From an uncultured Aquimarina sp. (lineage in GTDB: Bacteria > Bacteroidota > Bacteroidia > Flavobacteriales > Flavobacteriaceae), in contig CANMLS010000004.1 of assembly GCA_947498785.1 (NCBI GenBank), forward strand, positions 186,001-250,000: a stretch of DNA of 64,000 nucleotides. Reading direction: 5' to 3'. Each line of letters opens with the position of its first letter. Position 1 is the stretch's first letter. A model generated the notes under the pieces. The model saw only the letters and a list, made by a program, of their open reading frames with translations, ran no database searches and had not been told where the DNA came from. A program made the position numbers and the translations under genes. This document shows positions 55,386 through 63,601 of this stretch, piece after piece.

Positions 55386-56258
55386 ATGGTTACAATCGAC
55401 CCATTACAAGTTTCTACAGGAAAATTACATGGTTTATTGCTTGGAGCAATTGGTCCAAGACCTATTGCTTTTGCTAGTACGATTGATAAAAATGAAAAAG
55501 CTAATTTATCTCCGTTTAGTTTTTTTAATGTATTTAGTGCAAACCCTCCAATTCTTGTTTTTTCTCCAGCCAGAAGAGTGAGAGATAATACAACCAAGCA
55601 TACATTAGAGAATGCCAAATTAACAGGTGAGGTGGTAATTAATATTGTAAACTATGATATTGTACAACAAATGTCACTATCTAGTACAGAATATCCTGAA
55701 GGTGTAAATGAATTTGTAAAATCAGGATTGAGCATGGTAGCTTCAGAAAAAGTTAAGGCTTATCGTGTTGGAGAATCTCCAGTACAGTTTGAGTGCAAGG
55801 TAAATCAAATTGTACCTATGGGAGAAGAAGGGGGTGCAGGAAATCTGATTATCTGTGAAGTCCTTCTTATGCATATCAATGAAGATGTTCTTGATAAAGA
55901 CAATAAAATTGATCAGCATAAAATTGATCTTGTAGCTCGTATGGGGGGTAATTGGTATTCTAGAGCCAATATGGGAATGTTTGAGATTCCAAAACCATTA
56001 AGTGCAATAGGAATTGGAGTTGATTCCTTGCCAGAAGAGATCATAAAAAGTGATATTTTTACAGGAAATGATTTAGGAAAACTAGCTAATATTGCAAAAA
56101 TTCCAGAAAAAGTGACTGCTTTAGAGTTTGTTAATAAACATAATGATATTAAGGAAAAAATTCAGCAGTCTAACCTAATAGAAATTCATAAATTTGTAAA
56201 ACAATATTTAGATCAAGATGATATAGATATTGCATGGAACATTTTAGCAGCAAAATAA
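55386..56258 (+). CDS. Flavin reductase family protein
   Basis: A 290-residue protein of the FMN-binding split-barrel family. LLGAIGPRPIAFASTIDKNE and NLSPFSFFNVFSANPPI are the FMN-site signature, followed by FSPARRVRDNTTKHTLENAK. Likely an NAD(P)H-dependent flavin reductase or an oxygenase partner. The ATG at 55386 is preferred; the longer frame has a -7-like TATCTTTG at 55360-55367 inside it, which could be its promoter without a clear -33. Confidence 0.85.
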   Translation: MVTIDPLQVSTGKLHGLLLGAIGPRPIAFASTIDKNEKANLSPFSFFNVFSANPPILVFSPARRVRDNTTKHTLENAKLTGEVVINIVNYDIVQQMSLSSTEYPEGVNEFVKSGLSMVASEKVKAYRVGESPVQFECKVNQIVPMGEEGGAGNLIICEVLLMHINEDVLDKDNKIDQHKIDLVARMGGNWYSRANMGMFEIPKPLSAIGIGVDSLPEEIIKSDIFTGNDLGKLANIAKIPEKVTALEFVNKHNDIKEKIQQSNLIEIHKFVKQYLDQDDIDIAWNILAAK

Positions 56259-56271
56259 TAATAACAGTAAG

Positions 56272-56649
56272 ATGGAAGTACAAGGTAAAGTAAAGATGAT
56301 CGGTGAGACACAAACCTTTGGAAGCAATGGTTTTAGAAAGAGAGAAATTGTAGTTACAACTGAAGAGCAATACCCACAACATATTATGGTAGAGTTTGTT
56401 CAGGATAAATGTGACTTATTAAACACGTTTCAGGTAGGTCAGGATGTGAAAATAAGTATTAATTTAAGAGGTCGCGAATGGGTGAATCCACAAGGAGAGA
56501 CTAAATATTTTAATTCTATCCAGGGATGGAGAATCGAAAACTTACAGCCTGCAGCACAAAACGCTTCTGCTCCTCCAGTTCCACCTGCAGATACTTTTGA
56601 ACCTGCGACAGATTTTTCTAGTGATGAACATGATGATTTACCGTTCTAA
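56272..56649 (+). CDS. DUF3127 OB-like protein with SSB-type acidic tail
   Basis: A 125-residue protein. MEVQGKVKMIGETQTFGSNG, EIVVTTEEQYPQHIMVEFVQ and FNSIQGWRIENL fit DUF3127. After a Pro/Ala-rich linker it ends SSDEHDDLPF, nearly the same acidic tip as the SSB encoded in this window. That tip normally recruits repair proteins, so the protein may act with single-stranded DNA; this is inference. Confidence 0.8.
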   Translation: MEVQGKVKMIGETQTFGSNGFRKREIVVTTEEQYPQHIMVEFVQDKCDLLNTFQVGQDVKISINLRGREWVNPQGETKYFNSIQGWRIENLQPAAQNASAPPVPPADTFEPATDFSSDEHDDLPF

Positions 56650-56686
56650 ACTAGTCTCTAAAATAATAGGTAAAGTAATACAAGAA

Positions 56687-56712
56687 AAAAGTCCGATATA
56701 TATCGGACTTTT
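56687..56712. terminator. Strong palindromic terminator after DUF3127
   Basis: A 26-base perfect palindrome with AAAAGTCCGATA as its first arm and TATCGGACTTTT as its last, with an A-run upstream. The A- and T-runs let it act on both strands. It lies 37 bases past the stop. Confidence 0.85.
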
Positions 56713-56868
56713 CATTATTGTGGTTTTAGGTTAACCTTTTAATAAAACTCAAAAAAGCAATGATGAACAAATTTTATCTTAAAAGGTTCTAACAAATATT
56801 GCGATTTTTTTGGTTAAATCAAACAACCGATTGATATTTAACGTTGTATAAGCATATATAAGTATATT

Positions 56869-57507
56869 TTGTACATTCTAACAAATACAATAGAGTTTCC
56901 GCCAGTTACTTATGCAGATAGTAACGGGCTACTAGCTTTGGGTGGAGACCTTTCTACAGATAGACTATTAGAAGCATATAATCATGGTATTTTTCCTTGG
57001 TATAGTGAAGAACAACCGATTCTTTGGTTTAGCCCAGATCCAAGAATGGTATTATTTCCTCCAGAACTTAAAGTGAGTAAAAGCATGCGTCAACTTATCC
57101 GTAAAAATAGGTTTGAAGTGACGTTTAATAAAAATTTTGAAAGTGTTATTGAATCCTGCGCTATGATCAAAAGACTAGGGCAAGAGGATACCTGGATTAC
57201 GAGTGATATGAAAAATGCCTATAAAAAACTTCATGAATTAGGGCATGTTATTTCTGTTGAGGTTTGGGAAAATTCTACTTTGGTAGGAGGTTTGTATGGT
57301 GTTTTATTAGAGGATAAAAAGGTATTTTGCGGAGAGAGTATGTTTTCTAAAGTAAGTAATGCCTCTAAATATGGTTTTATTTTTTTGGTAGAATGGCTCA
57401 AACAAAAAGGAGTGCGGTTAATAGATTGTCAGGTGTACACGGATCACTTGGCTAGTTTGGGAGCAGTAGAGGTTTCTAGAGATGAATTTATAAAGTATTT
57501 AAGATAA
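56869..57507 (+). CDS. aat: Leucyl/phenylalanyl-tRNA-protein transferase (Aat)
   Basis: A 212-residue enzyme of the N-degron pathway that adds Leu or Phe to protein N-termini. LLALGGDLSTDRLLEAYNHG with IFPWYSEEQPILWFSPDPRM, and GGLYGVLLEDKKVFCGESMF, are diagnostic. The start is TTG at 56869 (MYILTNTIEFPP), matching the usual MY-L N-terminus. It precedes upp by 16 bases. Confidence 0.9.
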   Translation: MYILTNTIEFPPVTYADSNGLLALGGDLSTDRLLEAYNHGIFPWYSEEQPILWFSPDPRMVLFPPELKVSKSMRQLIRKNRFEVTFNKNFESVIESCAMIKRLGQEDTWITSDMKNAYKKLHELGHVISVEVWENSTLVGGLYGVLLEDKKVFCGESMFSKVSNASKYGFIFLVEWLKQKGVRLIDCQVYTDHLASLGAVEVSRDEFIKYLR

Positions 57508-57523
57508 TTAAAATATATAAATA

Positions 57524-58177
57524 ATGACGGTTAATGATTTAGGTGTAGAAAATTCAGTTTTAAATCAGTTTGTTCTAGAACTAAGAGATGTTAATATACA
57601 GAAAGATACGATGCGTTTTAGGAAGAATATAGAACGTATCGGTGAAATTTTAAGTTATGAACTTAGTAAAACTTTAGATTATAAAAATACGACAGTTACA
57701 ACACCTTTAGGAACTAAAGATATTTCAATTCCTGATAATGAACTTGTGCTATGCTCTATTCTTAGAGCAGGATTGCCATTACATCAGGGAATACTTAATT
57801 ATTTTGATCAAGCAGAAAATGCATTTATTTCTGCATATCGTGATCATCAAAATGGAGATGATCAATTTGAAATCGTTGTAAAGTATTTGGCTTCTCCTTC
57901 AACACAAAATAAAACTTTGATTTTGGCAGATCCAATGTTGGCAACAGGCAAGACGCTTGAGAATACTTTTGCAGCTATAAAAAATCATGGAATCCCTAAG
58001 CAAATACATATTGTTTCGGTGATAGGCTCAGAAGAAGGAATAGCATATGTGAAAGATGTATTTCCAGAAAATACACAGTTATGGATTGCTGCAGTCGATA
58101 AAAAATTAAACCAGAAGAGTTATATCATTCCTGGCCTTGGAGATGCGGGAGATTTGGCATTTGGGGCTAAACTATAA
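57524..58177 (+). CDS. upp: Uracil phosphoribosyltransferase
   Basis: A 217-residue enzyme that makes UMP from uracil and PRPP. LCSILRAGLPLHQGILNYFD, LILADPMLATGKTLENTF (PRPP loop) and IPGLGDAGDLAFGAKL (uracil site) are all present. It follows aat by 16 bases and is convergent with the ACT-domain gene 4 bases away. Confidence 0.92.
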   Translation: MTVNDLGVENSVLNQFVLELRDVNIQKDTMRFRKNIERIGEILSYELSKTLDYKNTTVTTPLGTKDISIPDNELVLCSILRAGLPLHQGILNYFDQAENAFISAYRDHQNGDDQFEIVVKYLASPSTQNKTLILADPMLATGKTLENTFAAIKNHGIPKQIHIVSVIGSEEGIAYVKDVFPENTQLWIAAVDKKLNQKSYIIPGLGDAGDLAFGAKL

Positions 58178-58181
58178 TTTT

Positions 58182-58586
58182 TTATCCTTTATACGTTTTG
58201 GATAATTTTTTTAAAACATCGATTGCTTTGTTTTTATCTTTTTTACTAACAAAAATATGATCATGATAATATCCTGCAATTACGTTAGAACTAATATTGT
58301 GTTTTGCAAGTTCGCCAGAAAAAATAGCCGTAAGCCCCACAGCATCTAAAGAAGAATGAATTTTTAAGGTTATCCATGAAGCGATGTATTCATAAGACAA
58401 ATTAAAATGATCAGCTGTTTTGCGTTCTAGAATTAAAGTTATCCCCTCTTGTTCCTTAAATTCTCCAATAATATCTTTTCTAGGAATGTAATTAGCCTCA
58501 TTTGTAGTACAAAAAACATAATCACCAGAATGTAATTCGGGTGACATTTCTTTGATTAAAGTAACGATATTAGTTTCACCAGCCAT
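58182..58586 (-). CDS. ACT domain-containing protein
   Basis: From the ATG at 58586 the product has 134 residues: MAGETNIVTLIKEMSPEL, then ASWITLKIHSSLDAVGLTAI and VIAGYYHDHIFV, the pattern of two short ACT-type ligand-binding domains. Such stand-alone proteins bind amino acids or other small molecules; the ligand is unknown. The longer start at 58637 adds 17 residues without family support. Confidence 0.75.
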   Translation of the reverse strand: MAGETNIVTLIKEMSPELHSGDYVFCTTNEANYIPRKDIIGEFKEQEGITLILERKTADHFNLSYEYIASWITLKIHSSLDAVGLTAIFSGELAKHNISSNVIAGYYHDHIFVSKKDKNKAIDVLKKLSKTYKG

Positions 58587-58678
58587 ATTTGATAATATCG
58601 ATTTTTGATTAATGCTCCTAATGAAACTAATGTTCAAACTCCTTCTGGATAGAATAAAAGAAATATATTTTAGTAAAA

Positions 58679-59242
58679 TTATACTTCATTATATCTAAAA
58701 CAACTTATTTCATGGTCATTTACCATTCCTGTTGCTTGCATAAAAGCATACATAACGGTAGAACCTACAAATTTAAACCCTCGTTTTTTTAAATCTTTAC
58801 TTATTTGATCAGAAATTTCTGTTGTAGCTGGACAATCTTTATAGTGAGGCCAACTATTTTTAATAGGTTTATCATTTACAAAACTCCAGATATATGTATT
58901 AAAACTTCCAAATTCCTCTTGGATTTTCATAAAATTCTGGGCATTAGTTATTGCTGAATTTACTTTTAATTTATTGCGAATAATTCCTGCATTCTGTAAG
59001 AGTTCTTCCTTTTTTGTATCGCAATAATTAGCAATAATTTTATAATCAAAATTATCAAAAGCCGCTCTGAAATTCTCTCTTTTTCTTAAAATAGTGATCC
59101 AACTTAATCCCGCTTGAAAAGTTTCCAGCACCAAAAATTCGAATAAAAGACGTTCGTCATGAAGTGCTACTCCCCATTCATTATCATGATAGGCTTCATA
59201 TAAGGGATCACCAAGACACCAGCCACATCTATGTTTTTGCAT
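58679..59242 (-). CDS. tag: DNA-3-methyladenine glycosylase I (Tag)
   Basis: A 187-residue base-excision repair enzyme that removes 3-methyladenine. RCGWCLGDPLYEAYHDNEWG holds the first zinc ligands (Cys and His), LSWITILRKRENFRAAFDNF the helix-hairpin region, and MVNDHEISCFRY the last His and Cys ligands. Length is typical. Confidence 0.95.
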   Translation of the reverse strand: MQKHRCGWCLGDPLYEAYHDNEWGVALHDERLLFEFLVLETFQAGLSWITILRKRENFRAAFDNFDYKIIANYCDTKKEELLQNAGIIRNKLKVNSAITNAQNFMKIQEEFGSFNTYIWSFVNDKPIKNSWPHYKDCPATTEISDQISKDLKKRGFKFVGSTVMYAFMQATGMVNDHEISCFRYNEV

Positions 59243-59288
59243 ATACTATAAAAATTTTCTTATCAGAAATCTAAAGTACTGCTTATTT

Positions 59289-60596
59289 TTAAAATTCAAT
59301 CGAACAATTAGGAAGTAGTTGCTTACTTCTTTCTTTTTCGGCTTCAGATAAATTGTTGCCAGATAGATCTAGTGTTTTTAAGTTTTTTAAACTTTCTATG
59401 GCTTCTGGTAATGAAGTAAGTTGATTATCATTAAGGTTTAGTTCTTGTAAGTTTTTAAGTTTACCTACAAATTTGGGTAAGGTTATAATTCTATTCGAGG
59501 ATAAAGAAAGGGTTTCTAGTTTTTTTAATTTTTCGATAGACTTTGGTAAATTTTTGAGTTGGTTATCTGTTAGATAAAGTTGTTGCAGATTTTTGAGCTC
59601 TCCAATAGATTCTGGAAGCTCAGTTAGTTTGTTTTCAGAAAGATATAAAATGTCTACACTTTTTTTATGTTGTAATGCTTTTTGTAGAGAATAATAACTA
59701 TTCTCAAAACTGATATTACAATTGGATAATAATTGCTTACTTCGTTCCTTTTCGGCAGTAGATAATTTGTTGCCAGAGATGTTTAAATCTTTTAATTTGG
59801 TAAGATTTTCAAGAGCTTTTGGAAGCTTTCCAATTTTATTTGCATTTAAATATAAGAGCTTTAGTTTGGATAAATTTGCAATCGTTTCCGGAATATGATC
59901 TAGTTTATTTTCTTTGCAAATGAGCCATTCCAAATTTTTCAGATTTCCAAAAGTTTCGGGTAAATCAGAAAGTTGATTATTAGAGATATTAATTGCTTCT
60001 AGACTTTCCAAATTTCCAAAAGTTTCGGGCAAATCAGAAAGTTGATTACTTTCAATATAAAACTCTTGTAAACTAGAGAGATTTCCAAAATTTTGTGGTA
60101 AGTGGGTAAGTTTATTTTGTGTTAGATCTAATTTTTTTAATTGTGTAAGATTACCAAAAGATTCAGGTAACGTTTCTATGTGATTTCCCTGCATAAAAAT
60201 CCAACCTAAATTCGTTAAATTTCCAAAAAATTCTGGTAATTCATTGATTTGATTATTAGATAGTTGAATCACTTCTAGGTGTTGTAGATTACAGAGTGAA
60301 TTGGGTAAACTAACCAGATTATTTTTTCTTAAATTTAGTGTCCTTAGATTTTTTACATTTCCAATGACATCAGACAATACATTTATTTTGTTTCCTTCTA
60401 GGTTAAGATATTGTAATTTTTTTAATTGTATTATAGACTCTGGTAATTCAGTGAGATCAGTATAACTCAAGTTCAACTTATAAACTTGGTCTCTGTTTGT
60501 GAGAGCTTCCTGTAAGGACCTGTAAATTTTGTTTTCCTGAGTTCTCCCGGTTATACATGTGGCAAGTACTATAATTAATATAATTAATTTCTTCAT
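59289..60596 (-). CDS. Exported leucine-rich repeat protein
   Basis: A 435-residue protein with signal peptide ending TGRTQ. It has about 14 LRR units of 23 residues (pattern LxLxxNxLxxLPxxfxNLxxLx). They come as two modules: each starts with YxSLQxAL and ends with a cap, AEKERSKQLLSNCNISF and AEKERSKQLLPNCSIEF. The first has about ten repeats, the second four, so the gene grew by internal duplication. It probably binds a protein or glycan at the surface; no partner is apparent. Confidence 0.88.
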   Translation of the reverse strand: MKKLIILIIVLATCITGRTQENKIYRSLQEALTNRDQVYKLNLSYTDLTELPESIIQLKKLQYLNLEGNKINVLSDVIGNVKNLRTLNLRKNNLVSLPNSLCNLQHLEVIQLSNNQINELPEFFGNLTNLGWIFMQGNHIETLPESFGNLTQLKKLDLTQNKLTHLPQNFGNLSSLQEFYIESNQLSDLPETFGNLESLEAINISNNQLSDLPETFGNLKNLEWLICKENKLDHIPETIANLSKLKLLYLNANKIGKLPKALENLTKLKDLNISGNKLSTAEKERSKQLLSNCNISFENSYYSLQKALQHKKSVDILYLSENKLTELPESIGELKNLQQLYLTDNQLKNLPKSIEKLKKLETLSLSSNRIITLPKFVGKLKNLQELNLNDNQLTSLPEAIESLKNLKTLDLSGNNLSEAEKERSKQLLPNCSIEF

Positions 60597-60899
60597 ACGT
60601 TTGATGTTTTTCTTGTCAGATGCTTGTAGAAGAATGCTAAAAAGGAATGTATTGGGGTAATGTACATTAATTTTTTAAGCCCTTTCTCGTAAAGTTATTA
60701 TTTAAAAATTAAAAATAGGGGGTTACAAAGATTAAAAACAAATAATACTGATAGTACACTATTAACAGTATAAAGAGAATCACTGTTTTCAGGGTATGTT
60801 TATTTTATCTGTAAGTTTTTGTAATGACTCTCGTCATACTAAAAGAATAAGCGTAATACATCAATATTGCGACAGAATTATTTTTGAAACTAAAGTATT
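60597..60899. other. 303-base intergenic region between the LRR and thioredoxin-like genes
   Basis: It separates divergent genes. A -7-like box TATTTTTG lies at 60879-60886 on the plus strand, 14 bases before the thioredoxin-like start, without a TTG at the right distance. I see no coding frame or RNA structure of note in the rest. Confidence 0.5.
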
Positions 60900-61511
60900 A
60901 TGGAACCTACTACTATGACAATACCCGAATTAATTGAACAAGGAATTGCTAATTCATATACATATGAAGAATATAAGAATTTGGTAAGTGATTTGTTAGC
61001 GGAAGGTAAATCTACAGGTCACGATCAAACAGAAGCGTTGACAAATTATAGTATGCTTAATGAGCGTAGAATGAAGAGATTAGATAAGACTATAAAAATT
61101 GATGAATCAGTTGCAGCCAAATTTTCTAATGCTGATTTAGATTTAACTTGGATAGTGTTAACTGAAGGTTGGTGTGGAGATGCAGCGCAATCTCTACCAG
61201 TAGTAAACAAACTAGCAGAGTTAAATAGTGGAATAGATTTAAAAATTATATCAAGAGATGATCATGATGAACTGATGAGTAATTTCTTGACAAATGGAGG
61301 AAAATCAATACCAAAGCTATTAGTGTATGATAATAAAAATAAAGAAGTGCTAAATTCATGGGGTCCAAGGCCTTCTGTTGCCACTCAAATGGTAAATGAT
61401 TACAAGGCAGAGCACGGTGCCTTAGATCCACAGTTTAAGGAAGATTTACAGGTTTGGTATAATAAAGATAAAGGAATAAATATTGTAGATGATATAGTAG
61501 GCTTATTATAG
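60900..61511 (+). CDS. Thioredoxin family protein with a single Cys
   Basis: A 203-residue thioredoxin-fold protein. The active-site region is WIVLTEGWCGDAAQSLPVVN: the first Cys of the CxxC is present but the second is Ala, so it should not act as an ordinary disulfide reductase. The cis-Pro is in KSIPKLLVYD. Family members are common in Bacteroidota. The start at 60900 (MEPTTMTIPEL) is preferred over an internal ATG. Confidence 0.82.
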   Translation: MEPTTMTIPELIEQGIANSYTYEEYKNLVSDLLAEGKSTGHDQTEALTNYSMLNERRMKRLDKTIKIDESVAAKFSNADLDLTWIVLTEGWCGDAAQSLPVVNKLAELNSGIDLKIISRDDHDELMSNFLTNGGKSIPKLLVYDNKNKEVLNSWGPRPSVATQMVNDYKAEHGALDPQFKEDLQVWYNKDKGINIVDDIVGLL

Positions 61512-61537
61512 TTATATTGTTTATTTGATATAATATT

Positions 61538-61567
61538 AAACCTCACAAGTTTTAGCTTGTGAGGTTT
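61538..61567. terminator. Strong hairpin after the thioredoxin-like gene
   Basis: AAACCTCACAAG (61538-61549) pairs perfectly with CTTGTGAGGTTT (61556-61567) around TTTTAG, a 12-bp stem. Only three T follow, so it may block exonucleases or stop transcription weakly. Confidence 0.65.
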
Positions 61568-61674
61568 GGTAAGGCGAATTCAAAAAAATTAACGTAATGT
61601 TAGATTTTTCCTCTGAGATAAAATAAGTGTCCTTGATTATTTTCTACCTGATAGCTTAAACACAATGTTTTAAA

Positions 61675-62376
61675 TTATCTAATAATTTCTAGTTTAACTC
61701 TAATAGCATCTGGATCATAAAAGTTTGAATCTCCTGCATATCCTGTAGAACCACCTCCTTCTGATAACCATGGTGTATATTCGGGAATTCCTTTCTTTGA
61801 AGAACTGGTTCCGTCATCTGTTAATTGAATTCCGAATCGAACATCTTCTATAGTAAGTCCTGAATATGGTCTTGTTTGTATCATAAATCTAACAGCATCA
61901 AAATCATAGGCATTGGAATCTGTAGCCCATGATGACCATCCTCCACCTTGACTAGCCCAAGGAGTATATCTAACTGTACCTGCATTATTGCCAGAACTGC
62001 CTCCATCCGATAATTGAATAGCGATCCTAAAATCTAGATTTTTCAAATTTTTTCTTGTTCTTGTTACTAGATTTAAGACAATCCAATCTGGATCATAAAA
62101 GTTTGAATCTCCTCCCCATTCTGACCATTGATTTTGCTTGTTTGCAACCCATCCAGTACTCTCTACACTACCTTGTTGATTTCCTAGTCCATTATCTCCC
62201 AAATAAAAATTAAGCTTGATGTCTCTATTTGCACCAGTTGCTTTTTCTACATTGTTTTCAATACTTGTTTCTATTTCATCATCTAAATTTGATTGACAAG
62301 AGGTCAAACAAATAAAAATGGATAATACAAGTTTTGGAAATAAATTAATGTACCTTTTTGTCATTGTTTTTTTCAT
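61675..62376 (-). CDS. Lipoprotein with three repeats of about 58 residues
   Basis: A 233-residue lipoprotein (lipobox CLTSC). Three repeats follow, each with an IQLSDGG- or LGDNG-like strand, a YTPWxSxGGG segment and GDSNFYDPDxIRxxLE. They are rich in Gly, Ser, Trp and Tyr. The layout resembles ChW-type repeats or other carbohydrate- or protein-binding repeats, which is a guess. The first and third repeats share a 27-base identical DNA stretch (around 61710 and 62090), so duplication was recent or selected. Confidence 0.7.
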   Translation of the reverse strand: MKKTMTKRYINLFPKLVLSIFICLTSCQSNLDDEIETSIENNVEKATGANRDIKLNFYLGDNGLGNQQGSVESTGWVANKQNQWSEWGGDSNFYDPDWIVLNLVTRTRKNLKNLDFRIAIQLSDGGSSGNNAGTVRYTPWASQGGGWSSWATDSNAYDFDAVRFMIQTRPYSGLTIEDVRFGIQLTDDGTSSSKKGIPEYTPWLSEGGGSTGYAGDSNFYDPDAIRVKLEIIR

Positions 62377-62866
62377 GATTTCTGTGATTTATTAAAAAGT
62401 TGGTTAAATCTTTATTTTTACAGGTAGATATCTGTTTATCAGAGATTTAAATGCCTTTGTGTAAAAATAGTTAGTAATCAATATAAATAGGATACGGGTT
62501 CTCCGTAGTCAATGGTTATTAAAAGCGCATTAGTATATAAAATGCTCAAAATCAGATAATTATATTTTCTTAGAATTTGATTTTTATACAAATAGTAACT
62601 TTAAGATAACATAAGATAGATATGAGGGAATTTACTTTAGGTGGGTGTAGTTTTGGAAGGAAATTAGTTAGAAAAACAGATGAATTTTTACCAAAACTAT
62701 TCTAAATATATACTTTATTGATGGGTGGATATAGATAGTTTTGGATTCACAATAAATTATCGTTTCATATTTAGTACGTATTGATTATAAAGGGGGTTAA
62801 GTATCAGGAAACACTAACTTGCCTTAAAAAAACAAAACTACAGGGATTTAATAAATGAGGTTACTT
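62377..62866. other. 490-base intergenic region
   Basis: It lies between the repeat lipoprotein gene start and the end of the TonB-like gene, both on the minus strand. It is AT-rich. A 27-residue frame on the plus strand (62622-62705) has no supporting motif. I find no tRNA, clear terminator or repeat. Confidence 0.5.
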
Positions 62867-63568
62867 TTAACCACCATAGTTAAAATAGTACGTAATAGAA
62901 CCTTCTTGTTTTTCTATATCTGATTTGGAAAATAACGCCTGACGTGCATAATCCGTTGCATTATCAAAAAGGCATTCGTTTCGAGTAGTTGATTTTCTTT
63001 TATCGACTTTGGTATCGATTACATACCCGTTTTTATTCACTTCTATTTTAACAACAACTTTACCACTTCCGTTACAAGTATATACTGGATTTGGTAAGTC
63101 AACAGATTTTCGATCTTTTAAACTATATGTGAGAGAGCTGTTTCTGTTATTAGTTTTTTCATCATCTGATTTTGTTTCCTTTTTTTTAGTATCATCACTT
63201 TCGTTTTTTTCTTCTTCCTCAATAGGGACTTCACCTTCATTTGTTTGAGTTTCTTCACTTTCAGAAGCTTGTTCTGCCTCGGTTAAAGATTTAATTCTCT
63301 CTTCGATTTCATCATGGTCCTCAAAATCTTCATTAAATGCATCATGCGTTCTTCTGGCATTATCAAGTTGTCTGTCTTCTTGAGCGATGAGTTCTTCTTC
63401 TTCAGGTTGTTGTTCCTCTTCTGCAAGGAATTCCTCAGGAATTTCCATTAAGATTTCTGATTGTTCTTTTTGCTTATTAATCATATTGATATTATAAAGG
63501 CTAAGAATAACAATTCCCATCAATAATAATGTGATAATCAGAGCTTTGTGCTTTTCTATAAATTCCAT
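62867..63568 (-). CDS. TonB-like energy transducer with acidic linker
   Basis: A 233-residue protein with one N-terminal membrane helix (LIITLLLMGIVILSLYNI), a long Glu/Asp/Gln-rich middle (EEFLAEEEQQPEEEELIAQE) and a C-terminal domain like TonB (GKVVVKIEVNKNGYVIDTKV; ARQALFSKS). Usual TonB linkers are Pro-rich; this one is acidic. It probably spans the periplasm to outer-membrane receptors. It is 33 bases downstream of truB. Confidence 0.75.
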   Translation of the reverse strand: MEFIEKHKALIITLLLMGIVILSLYNINMINKQKEQSEILMEIPEEFLAEEEQQPEEEELIAQEDRQLDNARRTHDAFNEDFEDHDEIEERIKSLTEAEQASESEETQTNEGEVPIEEEEKNESDDTKKKETKSDDEKTNNRNSSLTYSLKDRKSVDLPNPVYTCNGSGKVVVKIEVNKNGYVIDTKVDKRKSTTRNECLFDNATDYARQALFSKSDIEKQEGSITYYFNYGG

Positions 63569-63601
63569 AGGTATCTATAACTACTTTTATTATACAATAT
63601 T

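Noticed and set aside
62622..62705. 27-residue frame starting MREFTLGGCSFG in the 490-base gap
   Set aside because: No ribosome site, promoter, family motif or neighbour supports it.
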